Shown piece after piece: positions 55,262 through 64,000 of a stretch of DNA of 64,000 nucleotides (the stretch's first letter is position 1; every line of letters begins with the position of its first letter). The notes below the pieces were generated by a model that searched no databases, was not told where the DNA came from, and worked only from the letters and a program-made list of their open reading frames with translations. Made by a program: the position numbers and the translations under genes. Source of the DNA: Ascarosepion bandense (lineage: Eukaryota > Mollusca > Cephalopoda > Sepiida > Sepiidae); assembly GCA_037127315.1 (NCBI GenBank), contig JBBBDQ010001156.1, positions 3,660,001-3,724,000 of the forward strand, in the 5' to 3' direction.

Positions 55262-55371
55262 GCCATATCACGTTGAAACACCGGTTCCCGTACGATCACC
55301 GGAGATAACCAATGTCGAGCCTGATCAGTACCTCGATGGGTGACCGCTTGAAAATAACAGGTGCTGCAAGC
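55262..55371 (+). pseudogene. 5S rRNA-derived segment, nearly full length
   Basis: gccatatcacgttgaaacac starts at about 5S position 9. cgatcaccgg and cgatgggtgaccgcttg (box C) follow, ending gtgctgcaagctt. Several substitutions are in conserved sites. The tRNA-like head of SINE-1 follows after about 5 bp, as at 5.6 kb. Confidence 0.85.
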
Positions 55372-55372
55372 T

Positions 55373-55515
55373 TGGAAATGCGGGTGGCGTAATATTTAAG
55401 AGCACGGAATTATTAATTCAAACTGATTTCATTATATTCACTTACGCACGAATACCCAAGTGAAAGATATGAATTTAACATTTCTTCCCCTAGCTATGGA
55501 TTAATTAATCCAAGA
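55373..55515 (+). mobile_element. SINE-1 5' half, degraded, fused to 5S
   Basis: ggaaatgcgggtggcg aligns to ggatgtgcgttgtggtgc; later cattatattcacttacgcac, aatacccaag and cctagctatgg keep family order. Box A and B are eroded. Confidence 0.7.
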
Positions 55516-55790
55516 CGTGCATCACTAAATATTGTTAATCACCCCTACAAAACAAGATTTTAATTAACCTGAAAATGGCTGATAAACCGTAGAAAATGAA
55601 TGTTTTGTTTCTTCTTCTTCTTCTTCTTCTTCTTCTTCTTCTTCTTCTTCTTCTTCTTCTTCTATCACGACTATTATTACTAGTAGTAGTAGCACTGGTG
55701 ACTGTTTGATGGAAGAAATGGATTGTTACAATAATTACTACCCAAATCCAATCAGTAACGTTCTACCATCCATAACCAGGCCCCTAGATT
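55516..55790. repeat. (CTT)n tract in unique sequence
   Basis: TTC triplets at 55608-55662, then a short TAG triplet run. No gene. Confidence 0.85.
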
Positions 55791-55794
55791 TCAA

Positions 55795-56440
55795 TTCTCA
55801 TGCTAAATTATTGTTTTCTCAAGGAAGGTCTTTGCCTTGAACGTGTATTGGGATTCACGATTCAACCCAGATCTCACGTGGACCTCACATACAAACCATC
55901 ACTAAAGTTGCTGGGAAAAGTATCTGTCCTTTGTAGGACTCCGCCTACTGCTTCTTTATTATTAAAAACCAGAACACAGTATTCTTGCCGTATGGGCTGA
56001 AAATTTCCAATCATAACTTTCCAGCCTTGACAAAGATCAAAGGCGTGTATGTGACCTTAAAACTGGTAAATTATTGTCCACTCTACAACCACTTTTACAT
56101 GGACGAAACATCGTTGGCCTCTCGCTACTCTATCGTTATTTCTTTGATAAATGTTCTGACAGGATACATTCACTTAGTTCAAACAGCTCTAATGGACCAT
56201 GACCTAACTTCCACCGTGTACACGGAGGGGTGGAAATCATCTTTATTCTGTTCTATTTGTACAGCTTCTTCCCAAGAAGCGCTACTCAGAGGAACCGGTT
56301 CCCGCGGTGATGCTTCTTCGATCAGTACAATATTTGAGTCTAAAATCAACAATTATCTTATCCTACATATCCTTTTAAACAGCACTTCTTACCTCCACCA
56401 ATTTTTACGTGTGTTAATTTTTATCAGTATGCTTATCTTA
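55795..56440 (+). mobile_element. LINE-B fragment (CR1/Jockey-like)
   Basis: VLGFTIQP near 55838, then LDKDQRRVCDL, LSTLQPLLHGRNIVGLSLLY and RYFFDKCSD at 56015-56150, SFFPRS and RNRFPR near 56265-56300. The motif order equals the LINE-A carboxyl region but the residues differ, so it is a sister family. The 203-codon frame covers part of it in the wrong phase. Confidence 0.7.
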
Positions 56441-56497
56441 TTAATATTCTTTATCTTTTATTTTTATTTTTCTTCAGTTTTTTGTTTTTGTTTTTGC

Positions 56498-56562
<65 letters not shown>
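56498..56562. repeat. (TG)n tract
   Basis: About 65 bp of TG. The CVCV peptide in the overlapping frame is an artefact. Confidence 0.95.
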
Positions 56563-56571
<9 letters not shown>

Positions 56572-56755
56572 TGTTCATACTTGGGCTTACTCGTAAAAAA
56601 AATTATTATTCGTCTTTCTAAACGACTACCCGTGATCTTACTTTCTCGTTACTCGGCTAATATAGCAACGGCTTCTACTCTTCCAGAAATTACTTCAATA
56701 TTACTATAATTTCTATCGCCTTATCATTACCTTGGATCGTCTTTGTTTCTTCTCC
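56563..56755. other. Unassigned sequence
   Basis: No gene or repeat recognised between the TG tract and the T145 array. Confidence 0.4.
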
Positions 56756-56756
56756 A

Positions 56757-57246
56757 TACACTCCACCTACATCTATTGAACAGGTGAAGAGGCTCATCCC
56801 TTGTTTCCTGTTTAGGATGCGGTTTCCGGTTTTCTCTTTTTCAATCTTTTCACTCTTTTCCTTTTTTATTATTTTTTTTTTCAATTGGAGTAGATAGACT
56901 AAACTATCGCCCGGTTCACACTCCACCCACATCTATTGAACAGGTGAAGAGGCTCATCCCTTGTTTCCTGTTTAGGATGCGGTTTCCGGTTTTCTCTTTT
57001 CCAATCTTTTCACTCTTTTCCTTTTTTATTATTTTTTTTCAATTGGAGTAGAGAGACTAAACTATCGCCCGGTTCACACTCCACCCACATCTATTGAACA
57101 GGTGAAGAGGCTCATCCCTTGTTTCCTGTTTAGGATGTGGTTTCCGGCTTTCTCTTTTCCATTCTTTTTACCCTTAAGTAGCCCCCTGCGCATCAGTGGC
57201 GTTACCGCCTTGCTTGGGGTGATATGATTAAAAAAAAAAAAAAAAA
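56757..57246 (+). mobile_element. T145 array with LINE-A-type tail
   Basis: Three units with nearly identical ggatgcggtttccggtttt motifs (very close to those at 51.3-51.7 kb), then the tail and a 15-base A run. Confidence 0.85.
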
Positions 57247-57282
57247 CTAAGATTAGCTTAGCTCCAGCAGAAAACCGCAAAT

Positions 57283-57350
57283 ACTGGGCGTCTAGTGAGA
57301 ATCGAACTCGCTACGATTTACTATCCAACAGCTTACTATATTATTCAAAG
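57283..57350 (-). mobile_element. tRNA-like sequence
   Basis: On the minus strand a strong box B (cgagttcgattctcac) follows a weak box A-like stretch. Probably a SINE head or tRNA pseudogene. Confidence 0.4.
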
Positions 57351-57575
57351 TTGTGGCACCCTTTAAACTACAAAATGTAGTATGTTTTGACACACGGCCG
57401 CAGATATTGAGCGTCCAGAAACGAAATTACTTCTCAATAGTAATGATCTGCGAGCTTAACTCTCTAATTTCATGCCAAGACATTTATTTTTCACTATTTT
57501 TTTTTTTTTTTTTTTTTTGGCACGAGGTCACAAGTATGGGTTAACCAATGAGGATCGACTGAATTTTAGAAAAAT
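57351..57575. other. Unassigned; poly(T) run
   Basis: A T run at 57498-57518. No gene. Confidence 0.4.
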
Positions 57576-57579
57576 ATCC

Positions 57580-57665
57580 TCTGGTGTGGAGGATCGAACT
57601 CACTATTTTGAAGTAATGGTCAACCAGACTAACTCACTGTTAGCCCATAACGAAGCTCCTGCATA
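57580..57665 (-). mobile_element. tRNA-like sequence, second
   Basis: On the minus strand gtgagttcgatcctcc (box B) follows gggctaacagtgagttagtc. Similar in layout to 57283-57350; both lie in sequence containing acaagtatgggtt, also seen near 59.17 kb. Confidence 0.45.
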
Positions 57666-57780
57666 TATTAGCTATACTAAACGAGTGGGCTCTTGCCGTA
57701 AACAATGATGGCAAAATAAGTTCTTTCAGTGACTGGCGTGTGTATACACTGCTTATACGCTAAAATTCCCCTATTCTGAT
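57666..57780. other. Unassigned sequence
   Basis: No feature recognised. Confidence 0.3.
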
Positions 57781-57783
57781 TCC

Positions 57784-57918
57784 ATGCACCTATGGCTTAG
57801 GGGGTAGCGAATCCATCTGACACCAAATCCGTTGAGTTTCAATCCCGGCCAAAAACAAGTGAATGTCTAGCAACACTGATGAGCTGTGATACAGCGAAAC
57901 AAGCTTGTATATGCATGC

Positions 57919-57922
<4 letters not shown>
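57784..57922 (+). mobile_element. SINE-2 copy, most complete
   Basis: Box A-like tatggcttagggggtag, box B-like gagtttcaatcccgg, then the core ctgatgagctgtgatacagc and gaaacaagcttgtatatgc, ending in a (TA)n run. Confidence 0.8.

Positions 57923-57924
<2 letters not shown>

Positions 57925-57961
<37 letters not shown>
57925..57961. repeat. (TA)n tract
   Basis: Simple TA run between SINE-2 and a Helitron. Confidence 0.95.
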
Positions 57962-57962
<1 letters not shown>

Positions 57963-57963
<1 letters not shown>

Positions 57964-58532
57964 TCGCAGTATGGCTCGGCGTTGCTCGGGTGTAATGAAA
58001 GCTTTAAAACTAATCCATGGTCCTGGAGTTCAGACTCAGCCCACCGAATATTTGTGTGAAGTTTGGTGAGAATCGGATAAAAATTGTGGATTTGTATAAA
58101 GGACATACAGACAGATAAACAGACACACACACACGTCTTGCCTTTTATATACATATATTATCGATTTTCTGCACTATTGTAAGAAATGCAACCTTGAAAC
58201 TTCTGAATATCATTTCTTATGTCTTTATCTATGAGTGTATCAAATTTGATTAAAATCGGACCACTCCTTCTATAACCCGATTTTTTCGATTATCGATTTT
58301 CGATTATCGATTTTCGATATTTATCGAGGGGTACCTCGACACAAAACCTAGCTAAGAACACTCGCAGACGCTTATAGTACAACTGTGTAAATTTTCAAGA
58401 AAATCAGTTCAGCCGTTTCGGTGTCTATAGCTAACGGATACACACACACACAGAGACACACACACACACACACAGACACACTCACACAGAGACACACACA
58501 CACAGACAAAGTTCCATTTATAAATAAGTTTA
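57963..58532 (-). mobile_element. Non-autonomous Helitron, copy 4
   Basis: Minus strand ends with cccgagcaacgccgag, then 12 bases to CGAG (mutated CTAG). The 5' end is eroded (aaacttatttataaatgg). It lacks a ~130-bp internal part present in copy 1. Confidence 0.75.
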
Positions 58533-58800
58533 TATATAAAGACAGAAAAGTCTTTGTTTGCTCTGCTTTCGTATTGATCGCTTTAGTGTTAGGGTTTTCG
58601 TCTTGGTTTTTTTTTTTCTTACGAGTGCTTGACTTTTTGTTCATGGACTTCGTTTGTTTCTTTTTTTACTTCTCCTTCTTTTCCCTCCGAGTTCGTCCTC
58701 GGTGGGTTGTACAAGATGATTTAAATTATAGCTTTATTAGTACTAGCTTCGGCAGAGTTAGTTCGGTTTCTATTGGTATTGTTGTTGCTATTGTTAATAT
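58533..58800. other. No gene seen
   Basis: T-rich unique sequence; the 144-codon frame at 58421-58855 includes CA and TA repeats and is not a gene. Confidence 0.4.
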
Positions 58801-58801
<1 letters not shown>

Positions 58802-58839
<38 letters not shown>

Positions 58840-58863
58840 ACGGTTTTTATTATGACGGAAAGG

Positions 58864-58889
<26 letters not shown>
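58802..58889. repeat. (TA)n tracts
   Basis: TA runs at 58802-58837 and 58866-58889. Confidence 0.95.
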
Positions 58890-58894
<5 letters not shown>

Positions 58895-58965
58895 ATAGTG
58901 AAGAATGTGTATGGGTATATATATATATACATATATATATACCCACACACATTCTTCACTATTCG
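58890..58965. repeat. Short inverted repeat with AT-rich centre
   Basis: gaatagtgaagaatgtgt (left) and acacattcttcactattc (right) are complementary across a (TA)-rich loop. Confidence 0.85.
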
Positions 58966-59159
58966 ACGACATGACTACTGAAAAAATAAAATAATAAAGC
59001 ATTGTTAAAGAGCAAACATGCGGCAAGGGATTTTATAACTGGTTGTAAAGAGAATGAACTCTCGCTATCCTCTCCCTCCTCTCCTCTCTCTCTCTCTCTC
59101 CCTCTCTCTCTCTCTCCATGAGCGTGACAGGACGGTATTTATTATAATAGAGATGACTA

Positions 59160-59720
59160 GATTAGGAAAAAGGTCACAAGTATGGGTTTCCTGGAGAAGA
59201 TCAATCAGTTTTTGAAGAAATGTATTCCACTCTCCCGCTCAGATCCATCAAGCTCATTAACCGTTACATCACACCTCTGCACGCTTATACTCTGTAACAA
59301 TGATGTTTGTTGTGCCTATGCTAGTAGATTTATGCCCGACAGAGTAGTGAGGGGCTTTCGATGGGGGTTTTCCACTATACAACCTCTTATCCCGCAGGCG
59401 ACACATTGCAAACATCTGTCTACTCTACTGCTTTTACATTGGCAAATGCTCAGACGCTACACAATCCTTAGTTTCACCAGACTATACTTAACCTTAACAG
59501 TTAAAACCCGCCATACTATTTACACTGGAATTAATCATCCTCATTCCCTTCGTACTCCGTTAGAAAGGAGAAAACGTTTTAGTTAGACTGACTCCCAAGG
59601 GGATGCTTTCCTGATTACTGCGGTCTTAAACTCTCCAAGTCCATGAGCAACCATTATCTTTCCTACATATCCTAAAGAACTATACTTCTTACTTACTCCT
59701 TTAACATACTTCAAGTCAAT
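59160..59720 (+). mobile_element. LINE-B fragment, second copy
   Basis: In shifting frames: RRRHIANICLLY-like and FYIGKCSDA (59395-59460), HPHSLRTPLERRKRF, then a decayed WNSLP block and FKSxxNHYLSYI-like end. Same family as 55.8-56.4 kb. A 134-codon frame covers part of it in a mixed phase. Confidence 0.6.
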
Positions 59721-59839
59721 TAGACATCTTGTACCTTGAATAATTCTTGGGCCTTGTATAGGGTGAACAATTTGTAAAATAAATTGAATCACCCACGTTA
59801 ATCTAATATTGCGAAGGATATCTCATTCACTGCGTTACA

Positions 59840-59865
59840 ATACCTTCTTCTTCTACTACTACTAC

Positions 59866-59897
<32 letters not shown>

Positions 59898-60450
59898 CTC
59901 CTCTTCTTCTTCTTTCCCTTCCTCTTCTTCGTCTTCTTCTACCTCCTCCTCCTCCTCCTCTTCTTCTTCCTACTTCTCCTCTTCTACTTTCTACTTCTTT
60001 TCTTCTTCTTCCCCTCCTCCTCTTCTTTTTTTCTTCTTCTTCCCATCCTCTTCTTCTTCTCCTTTTCTTTTTCTTCTGTTTATTCTTCTTTCTCCTCTTC
60101 TTTTTCTTCTTCTTTTTCTTCCTCTTTTTCTTCTTCTTCCTCCTTCTCTTCTTCTTCCCCATCTTCTTGTTCCTAATTTCGTTTCCTCTTCTTTTTCGTC
60201 TCCTATTTCTTCTTTCTCCTCCTTCTCTTCCTCTTCTTCCTCTGCATTTTCTTCTTCTTCCTCTTTTCTTCTTCTTCCTTTTCTTCTGTATCTTCTTCTT
60301 CTTCCCCATCCTCCTCTTCTTCTTCTTTTTCTTCTCCTTTTCTTCTTCTTCTTCTTCCTCTTCTTCTTCTTCCTCCTTGTTTTCTTCTTCTTCTTTTTCT
60401 TTTTCCCCTTCCTCCTCCTCCTCCTCCTCCTCTTCTTCTTCTATTTCTCT
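59840..60450 (+). repeat. TTC/TCC polypyrimidine tract (~600 bp)
   Basis: Almost pure C/T on the plus strand with TTC triplet periodicity. The 347-codon F/S/L frame and the 160-codon K/R/E frame on the other strand are artefacts. Such mirror-like tracts can form triplex DNA. Confidence 0.95.
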
Positions 60451-61180
60451 TTCCTCTTACTTTTCTACGTTTTATTATTATTATTTATTTTATTCTTCTT
60501 GGTTTTTCTTCTTTTATTCTTCAACTTAATATTAGTCTGTTTTACTTCCTTTTGTGATTTTTCATTTTTTTTTTTTCATTTTCCTCTTCTTTTCGTTCTT
60601 CATTTTTTCATTCTTGTTGTCATTTCTTTCATTGTTTCGTCATTTGTTTCTTCTTTTCATTCTTCTACTTTTCTTTTTTTTTCTTTTTCGTCGTTTATTA
60701 TTCTCATTTCTCAGATTAATTTCATTTTTCTTCTCTTTCTTCTTCTTTACATCATCATCATCCTTTTCTCTTCTTTCCTTTTTATTATGCTCATGAATAC
60801 GATCAGTATTCATTTTATCATGTATTTTTCTTCTTATAATTATGCTTATTAATATTATTATTATTGATAACATTATTATTGTTATTATTATTAGTTGTAG
60901 CATTACTTACTATTGCATTAGTAGTCGTCATAGTAACGTTTTCTTTTTATATGAAATTATTGTTATTTTTTGGAACTTTTTTTAATTCACTTTCATCTTT
61001 TTTATTTTTAGTTTCGTATTTTTTCGACTTTTTTTTTTCAGGTTAGACATGACAATTTTTTTTTCTCATTTTTGTTCCGTGTCTTCGGTTTTTATTACAA
61101 TTTTCTTCTCATTTCATTTCATTTTCTGTTCTTTTTTTTATTAACTTCTGCATGTTTTTCCCTTCATCTCAGAGCTTGAT
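60451..61180. other. T-rich low-complexity sequence, no gene
   Basis: T-rich with short ATT runs. All frames are compositional. Confidence 0.7.
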
Positions 61181-61687
61181 TAATATGTTCCGAACGATTT
61201 TGTCACATTCGTACAATATCAGTCGCGTTGAATTCAATTGAAGATTCTACCAACGGTAAACTTTTTTTTTCCCGGCTGACGAACGGGGTAAAATAGGCGT
61301 TAGAAGAGAAGGGTGATTGAGTTGAGCGGGGATAGAAAACGGCCATAGCTGTCTTGTCGACAAATTTACGCTTCGATAGGGCCAGAAGAGAAATATTTTT
61401 AGAGATGGAAATAATTTTTGGAAATGGGATGAGAGAAACGGGCCTTGATGGTTGGGATGTGGTCCGTTTCTGTGTAAATCCATCTTATTCAAAAAATAAT
61501 TTCAAGAACATTTTATAAAGATAACAAAATTCAAAAGAAAATAAGATGAGGTGAAAGAAAGAAAGAAAGAAAGAAAGAAAGAAGGTAAGTGAAAAAGAAA
61601 AAAACAAGCCAATAGAGAAAAAGAAAAAATAGTCGACCGTATATAGTACGAGTTGTTATAATCAGTTTTTACGCAAAAATAGGGGGC
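61181..61687. other. No gene; short GAAA run
   Basis: Unique sequence; (GAAA)n at 61556-61582. Confidence 0.5.
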
Positions 61688-61998
61688 GTACTTTGTGATA
61701 CAGTGGATATCGGCTCGGAACGAGAAATCGGGGAGCCGAGTTCGAATTCCAGTTGAATGCATTGTATTCACTTACGCGCAAATACCCTTGGTTAAAGGTA
61801 TTAATCCGTCTCTTCCTTCCAGTTATGGGTTAAATAACAGGACAGATTGGGTTATATAGCCTTGGCTGGCAACCAGTCTACCGCAGAAAGCAATGACAAC
61901 CTACTGCGGGATAATCTTCTGCCCAGTCAGTCATGTCTCTTTCTAGACATGATCGCAAAAGCGTGTTTCACGTATGGCACTTAACTGACTGACTATAT
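61688..61998 (+). mobile_element. SINE-1, full-length reference copy
   Basis: Box A-like tgatacagtgg at 61696-61706, box B-like gagttcgaattcc at 61738-61750, body with aataacaggacagattggg and gcaaccagtctaccgcag, end with cacttaactgactgac. The layout is tRNA-related head, family-specific body and short ACTG tail. No 5S segment precedes this copy. Confidence 0.9.
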
Positions 61999-62074
61999 AC
62001 GCAGATAATTTGAAGAGCTTAAAAACCATGCATTTTTGTTGGCTAATTGTAATTTCTTAGTACATAATGTAGTA

Positions 62075-62165
62075 CTTAACTACGAAAACAGGGCACCTCG
62101 ATCTGATGTAATGGTTAGCAAGCTTGTCTCGCTAGATTCCCTACACTTGAGTTGTGAATTCGATC
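62075..62165 (+). mobile_element. tRNA-like sequence (SINE head or pseudogene)
   Basis: Box A-like tgtaatggttagcaag and box B-like gaattcgatcctc 45-50 bp apart. The acceptor stem does not close. Confidence 0.5.
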
Positions 62166-62590
62166 CTCATTGCTTTGTCCTTGTGCCACATCTAAGCTGC
62201 GCTTAGAAAATTACCTTAACTTCTACGGCTTCATTGTGTTGCGTGTACAGCATCTTCATTTGACATGTATAAACATTTAATCGGTCAGATGATAACTGCT
62301 TTTTGTAAAGATGTTAGTGCCTAGATTGTTTTAATAATTATTCATCCCTATATATTAACCAATAGTGGAGAGCCGTTTCGTCAAAAAATCACAGAACCCA
62401 TTTCATCATCAGTCGCTTATTCCGCGTTGTTATATAATACGCATCAACATGAGATATTATTCTCATGTTCATTTCAGTCATAAACATAACCCTGAAGAGT
62501 GAAGACATTGTATCTTCACGAAACTTAGAAGTCAGCATGATTGAAACGGCACTTCTCTATTAAACGAAAAATTCTCTCCACATTAAATGT
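62166..62590. other. No gene seen
   Basis: Unique AT-rich sequence. Confidence 0.4.
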
Positions 62591-62594
62591 CTCT

Positions 62595-62597
62595 CTT

Positions 62598-62695
<98 letters not shown>
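62595..62695. repeat. Compound microsatellite CT-TA-TG
   Basis: Successive (CT)n, (TA)n and (TG)n runs. Another (CA)n-(TA)n pair lies at 62820-62873. Confidence 0.95.
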
Positions 62696-62696
<1 letters not shown>

Positions 62697-62819
62697 ATGG
62701 GTTCTAATATGTGCTTGTCGTCAAAACTAAGAGGTTTAAAAAATGAATTCTAATGTTTGGTCATTTGGGTGATTTCGAATGTGCTTCGCGGTTAAATATA
62801 TTTCTAGCAGTTCATAAAT

Positions 62820-62876
<57 letters not shown>

Positions 62877-62879
62877 AAT

Positions 62880-63360
62880 AATAACTACTTAGACTCTGTA
62901 TGAATGCACTCCGTAAATTTATATATAAACTATATAAATTTTAATATAAACTCTCGAAAAAACCATTAACAAACAGAACCTAAATCCGTTACAATCCGCC
63001 GTTACAATCCGGCGTACTAATTATCGTCGGATAAATGAGGAGAAAAAAAAGAAACCAGCGGAACAAGAACAAAACATTCAATATTCCGCAGTAAAGAAAA
63101 AAAAACCAAACGGAACCAAACACAAGAAAAAGTGCTCAATACGAAAGTACTAAAATACAATAGTAGAGCAAAAACACACGAAAAATCTAAAGTGAGCCAA
63201 AACCTACCGCGGTTTCACACTACGGATCGTCAGGGAAAAGGCTGAAGTCCTAAAGATAAAAGCAAATAAATAAACTTTCACAAAGAATGGGAAAAGTTTG
63301 TTTTATTAAAGTTTTTACTTCCCTTTCTTGTGTTGGTATGGTTTTTCGTGTATATATATA
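62880..63360. other. No gene seen
   Basis: A-rich unique sequence between microsatellites and the long-TIR element. Confidence 0.45.
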
Positions 63361-63362
63361 TA

Positions 63363-63719
63363 AATGATTTGTTTGAACATTATTTTTAATCGATACTCCT
63401 ATTTAAGTAGATATTCTATTTTTAATTAAACAGTATTATATATTTATATCTACTGGCCTGATTATTTACGATAAATTTTTATTTCAAAAATGTGTTATTC
63501 GGCAGGATCCGAACTTGCGAACCTATCCATATAGGGGAAGCTACCGTGTGATCTGGCACGTCTTACACCTCTCGACCATGAATGACCATTAGTCTAAATG
63601 AGGTTTTTATCAAGCCTATATAACACATATATAAATATATAATACTGTTTAATTAAAAACAGAATATCTACTTAAATACGAGTATCAATAAAAAAAATAA
63701 TGTTCAAACAAATCATTTG
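63363..63719. mobile_element. Long-TIR element carrying a tRNA-like core
   Basis: Arms 63363-63450 and 63632-63719 are imperfect inverted repeats of about 88 bp (aaatgatttgtttgaacatt; ttaagtagatattct). The ~180-bp centre contains a tRNA-like sequence on the minus strand. No transposase. It resembles a MITE or foldback element. Confidence 0.75.
63501..63580 (-). pseudogene. tRNA-Leu-like pseudogene inside the long-TIR element
   Basis: The minus strand has tggtcgagaggtgtaagacg (strongly like the D-arm and box A of class II tRNA-Leu), a long variable-arm-like stretch, and aagttcggatcctgcc (box B). The acceptor stem is not clearly paired, so function is unlikely. Confidence 0.55.
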
Positions 63720-63838
63720 AAATTATCTGTTGTTTATAACCAAGTTTCGTTAATCTTCGTTAATATATATAAACAAATGTTTGATGATAAAAAATGTGTA
63801 TATTATTATAAAAACAATTTATATGTATATTCATTTTT
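63720..63838. other. Unassigned AT-rich sequence
   Basis: No feature recognised. Confidence 0.3.
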
Positions 63839-63841
63839 TTT

Positions 63842-64000
63842 TTAAAATCATCTCACCCCAGCAAGGCATTCCACTGCCACTATTGCGCATGGGGCTACAT
63901 AGGGGAAGGTAAAGAGAAGGAATGGTTAGACATAGGGAATGTCAGGAGGAAGGTGACAGATGAGTAAGGATAGCGAGGATGAGGGTTGGGCAGATGGGAA
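63842..64000 (-). mobile_element. LINE-A 3' UTR and tail, cut by the window edge
   Basis: On the minus strand the element ends at the tail 63845-63905 (gccttgctggggtgagatga next to aaaa). The coding part would lie beyond 64000. Confidence 0.8.

Noticed and set aside
55262..55371. Functional 5S rRNA gene
   Set aside because: The 5' end is missing, conserved positions are mutated, and a SINE-1 head is fused downstream.
55985..56596. Host gene of 203 codons
   Set aside because: LINE-B motifs are in another phase of the same DNA, and the frame runs into a (TG)n tract.
59809..60852. 347-codon frame and the opposite 160-codon K/R/E-rich frame
   Set aside because: Direct consequence of TTC/GAA triplet repeats.
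63501..63580. Functional tRNA-Leu gene
   Set aside because: The acceptor stem is not clearly paired and it sits inside an inverted-repeat element.
1..64000. Bacterial or phage operon, defence system or toxin locus
   Set aside because: No prokaryotic gene density, ribosome sites or such proteins are seen; all identifiable content is eukaryotic mobile DNA.

Overview
The window shows a repeat-saturated, intron-scale stretch of an animal nuclear genome. I found no host protein-coding gene, no rRNA or tRNA gene that looks functional, and no prokaryotic operon structure. The repeat mix fits a mollusc, most likely a coleoid cephalopod such as an octopus. It has many (TA)n, (TATC)n, (TG)n and (CTT)n microsatellites, tRNA-derived SINEs, several decayed LINE lineages, Penelope-like elements, mariner and hAT remnants, and non-autonomous Helitrons. 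The taxon call is inference from repeat character and remembered sequence style, not from a marker gene. Most long open frames are artefacts of microsatellites or pyrimidine tracts.

Family names used here are working names. SINE-1 is a ~310-bp tRNA-derived SINE with 14 recognisable copies; in two of them a 5S rRNA-derived segment lies directly upstream. SINE-2 and SINE-3 are two other tRNA-like families. LINE-A is a CR1/Jockey-like LINE, and T145 is a ~145-bp unit that ends in the LINE-A 3' tail. LINE-B is related to LINE-A. LINE-R is RTE-like, LINE-T is Tx1-like, and LINE-Q resembles proteins usually annotated as type-1 element R2. Families D, E, F and G are unclassified dispersed repeats.

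Layout. 0-9 kb: T145 arrays, a 1.1-kb TATC higher-order array, a Penelope-tail-like inverted repeat with SINE-3, the first 5S/SINE-1 composite and family E. 9-16 kb: TA tracts, a Helitron, LINE-R fragments split by insertions, and a Penelope-like GIY-YIG endonuclease ORF of 277 codons. 16-23 kb: paired SINE-1 copies, a near-perfect 72-bp-arm hairpin, LINE-A, a 50-bp satellite and repeat F. 23-32 kb: a family E minisatellite, LINE-R, a Helitron, a 44-bp satellite and a 1.2-kb LINE-A copy with RT motifs. 32-40 kb: T145, a decayed LINE-T reverse transcriptase, a hAT-like MITE, a mariner transposase fragment and a 2-kb T-rich tandem region. 40-47 kb: facing TATC and GATA arrays, a Penelope fragment, and a LINE-A copy with an inverted 5' end that is interrupted by a solo LTR and by a mariner remnant whose terminal repeat has expanded into a satellite; a second mariner then lies in LINE-R. 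47-64 kb: microsatellites, Helitrons, LINE-R, LINE-Q, LINE-A and LINE-B fragments, the second 5S/SINE-1 composite, polypyrimidine tracts, a complete SINE-1, and a long-TIR element carrying a tRNA-Leu-like sequence.

Nothing here works as a pathway. The biology is the interaction of mobile elements: LINE and short-element tail sharing, nested insertions, 5' inversion of LINE copies, and satellites grown from transposon ends.
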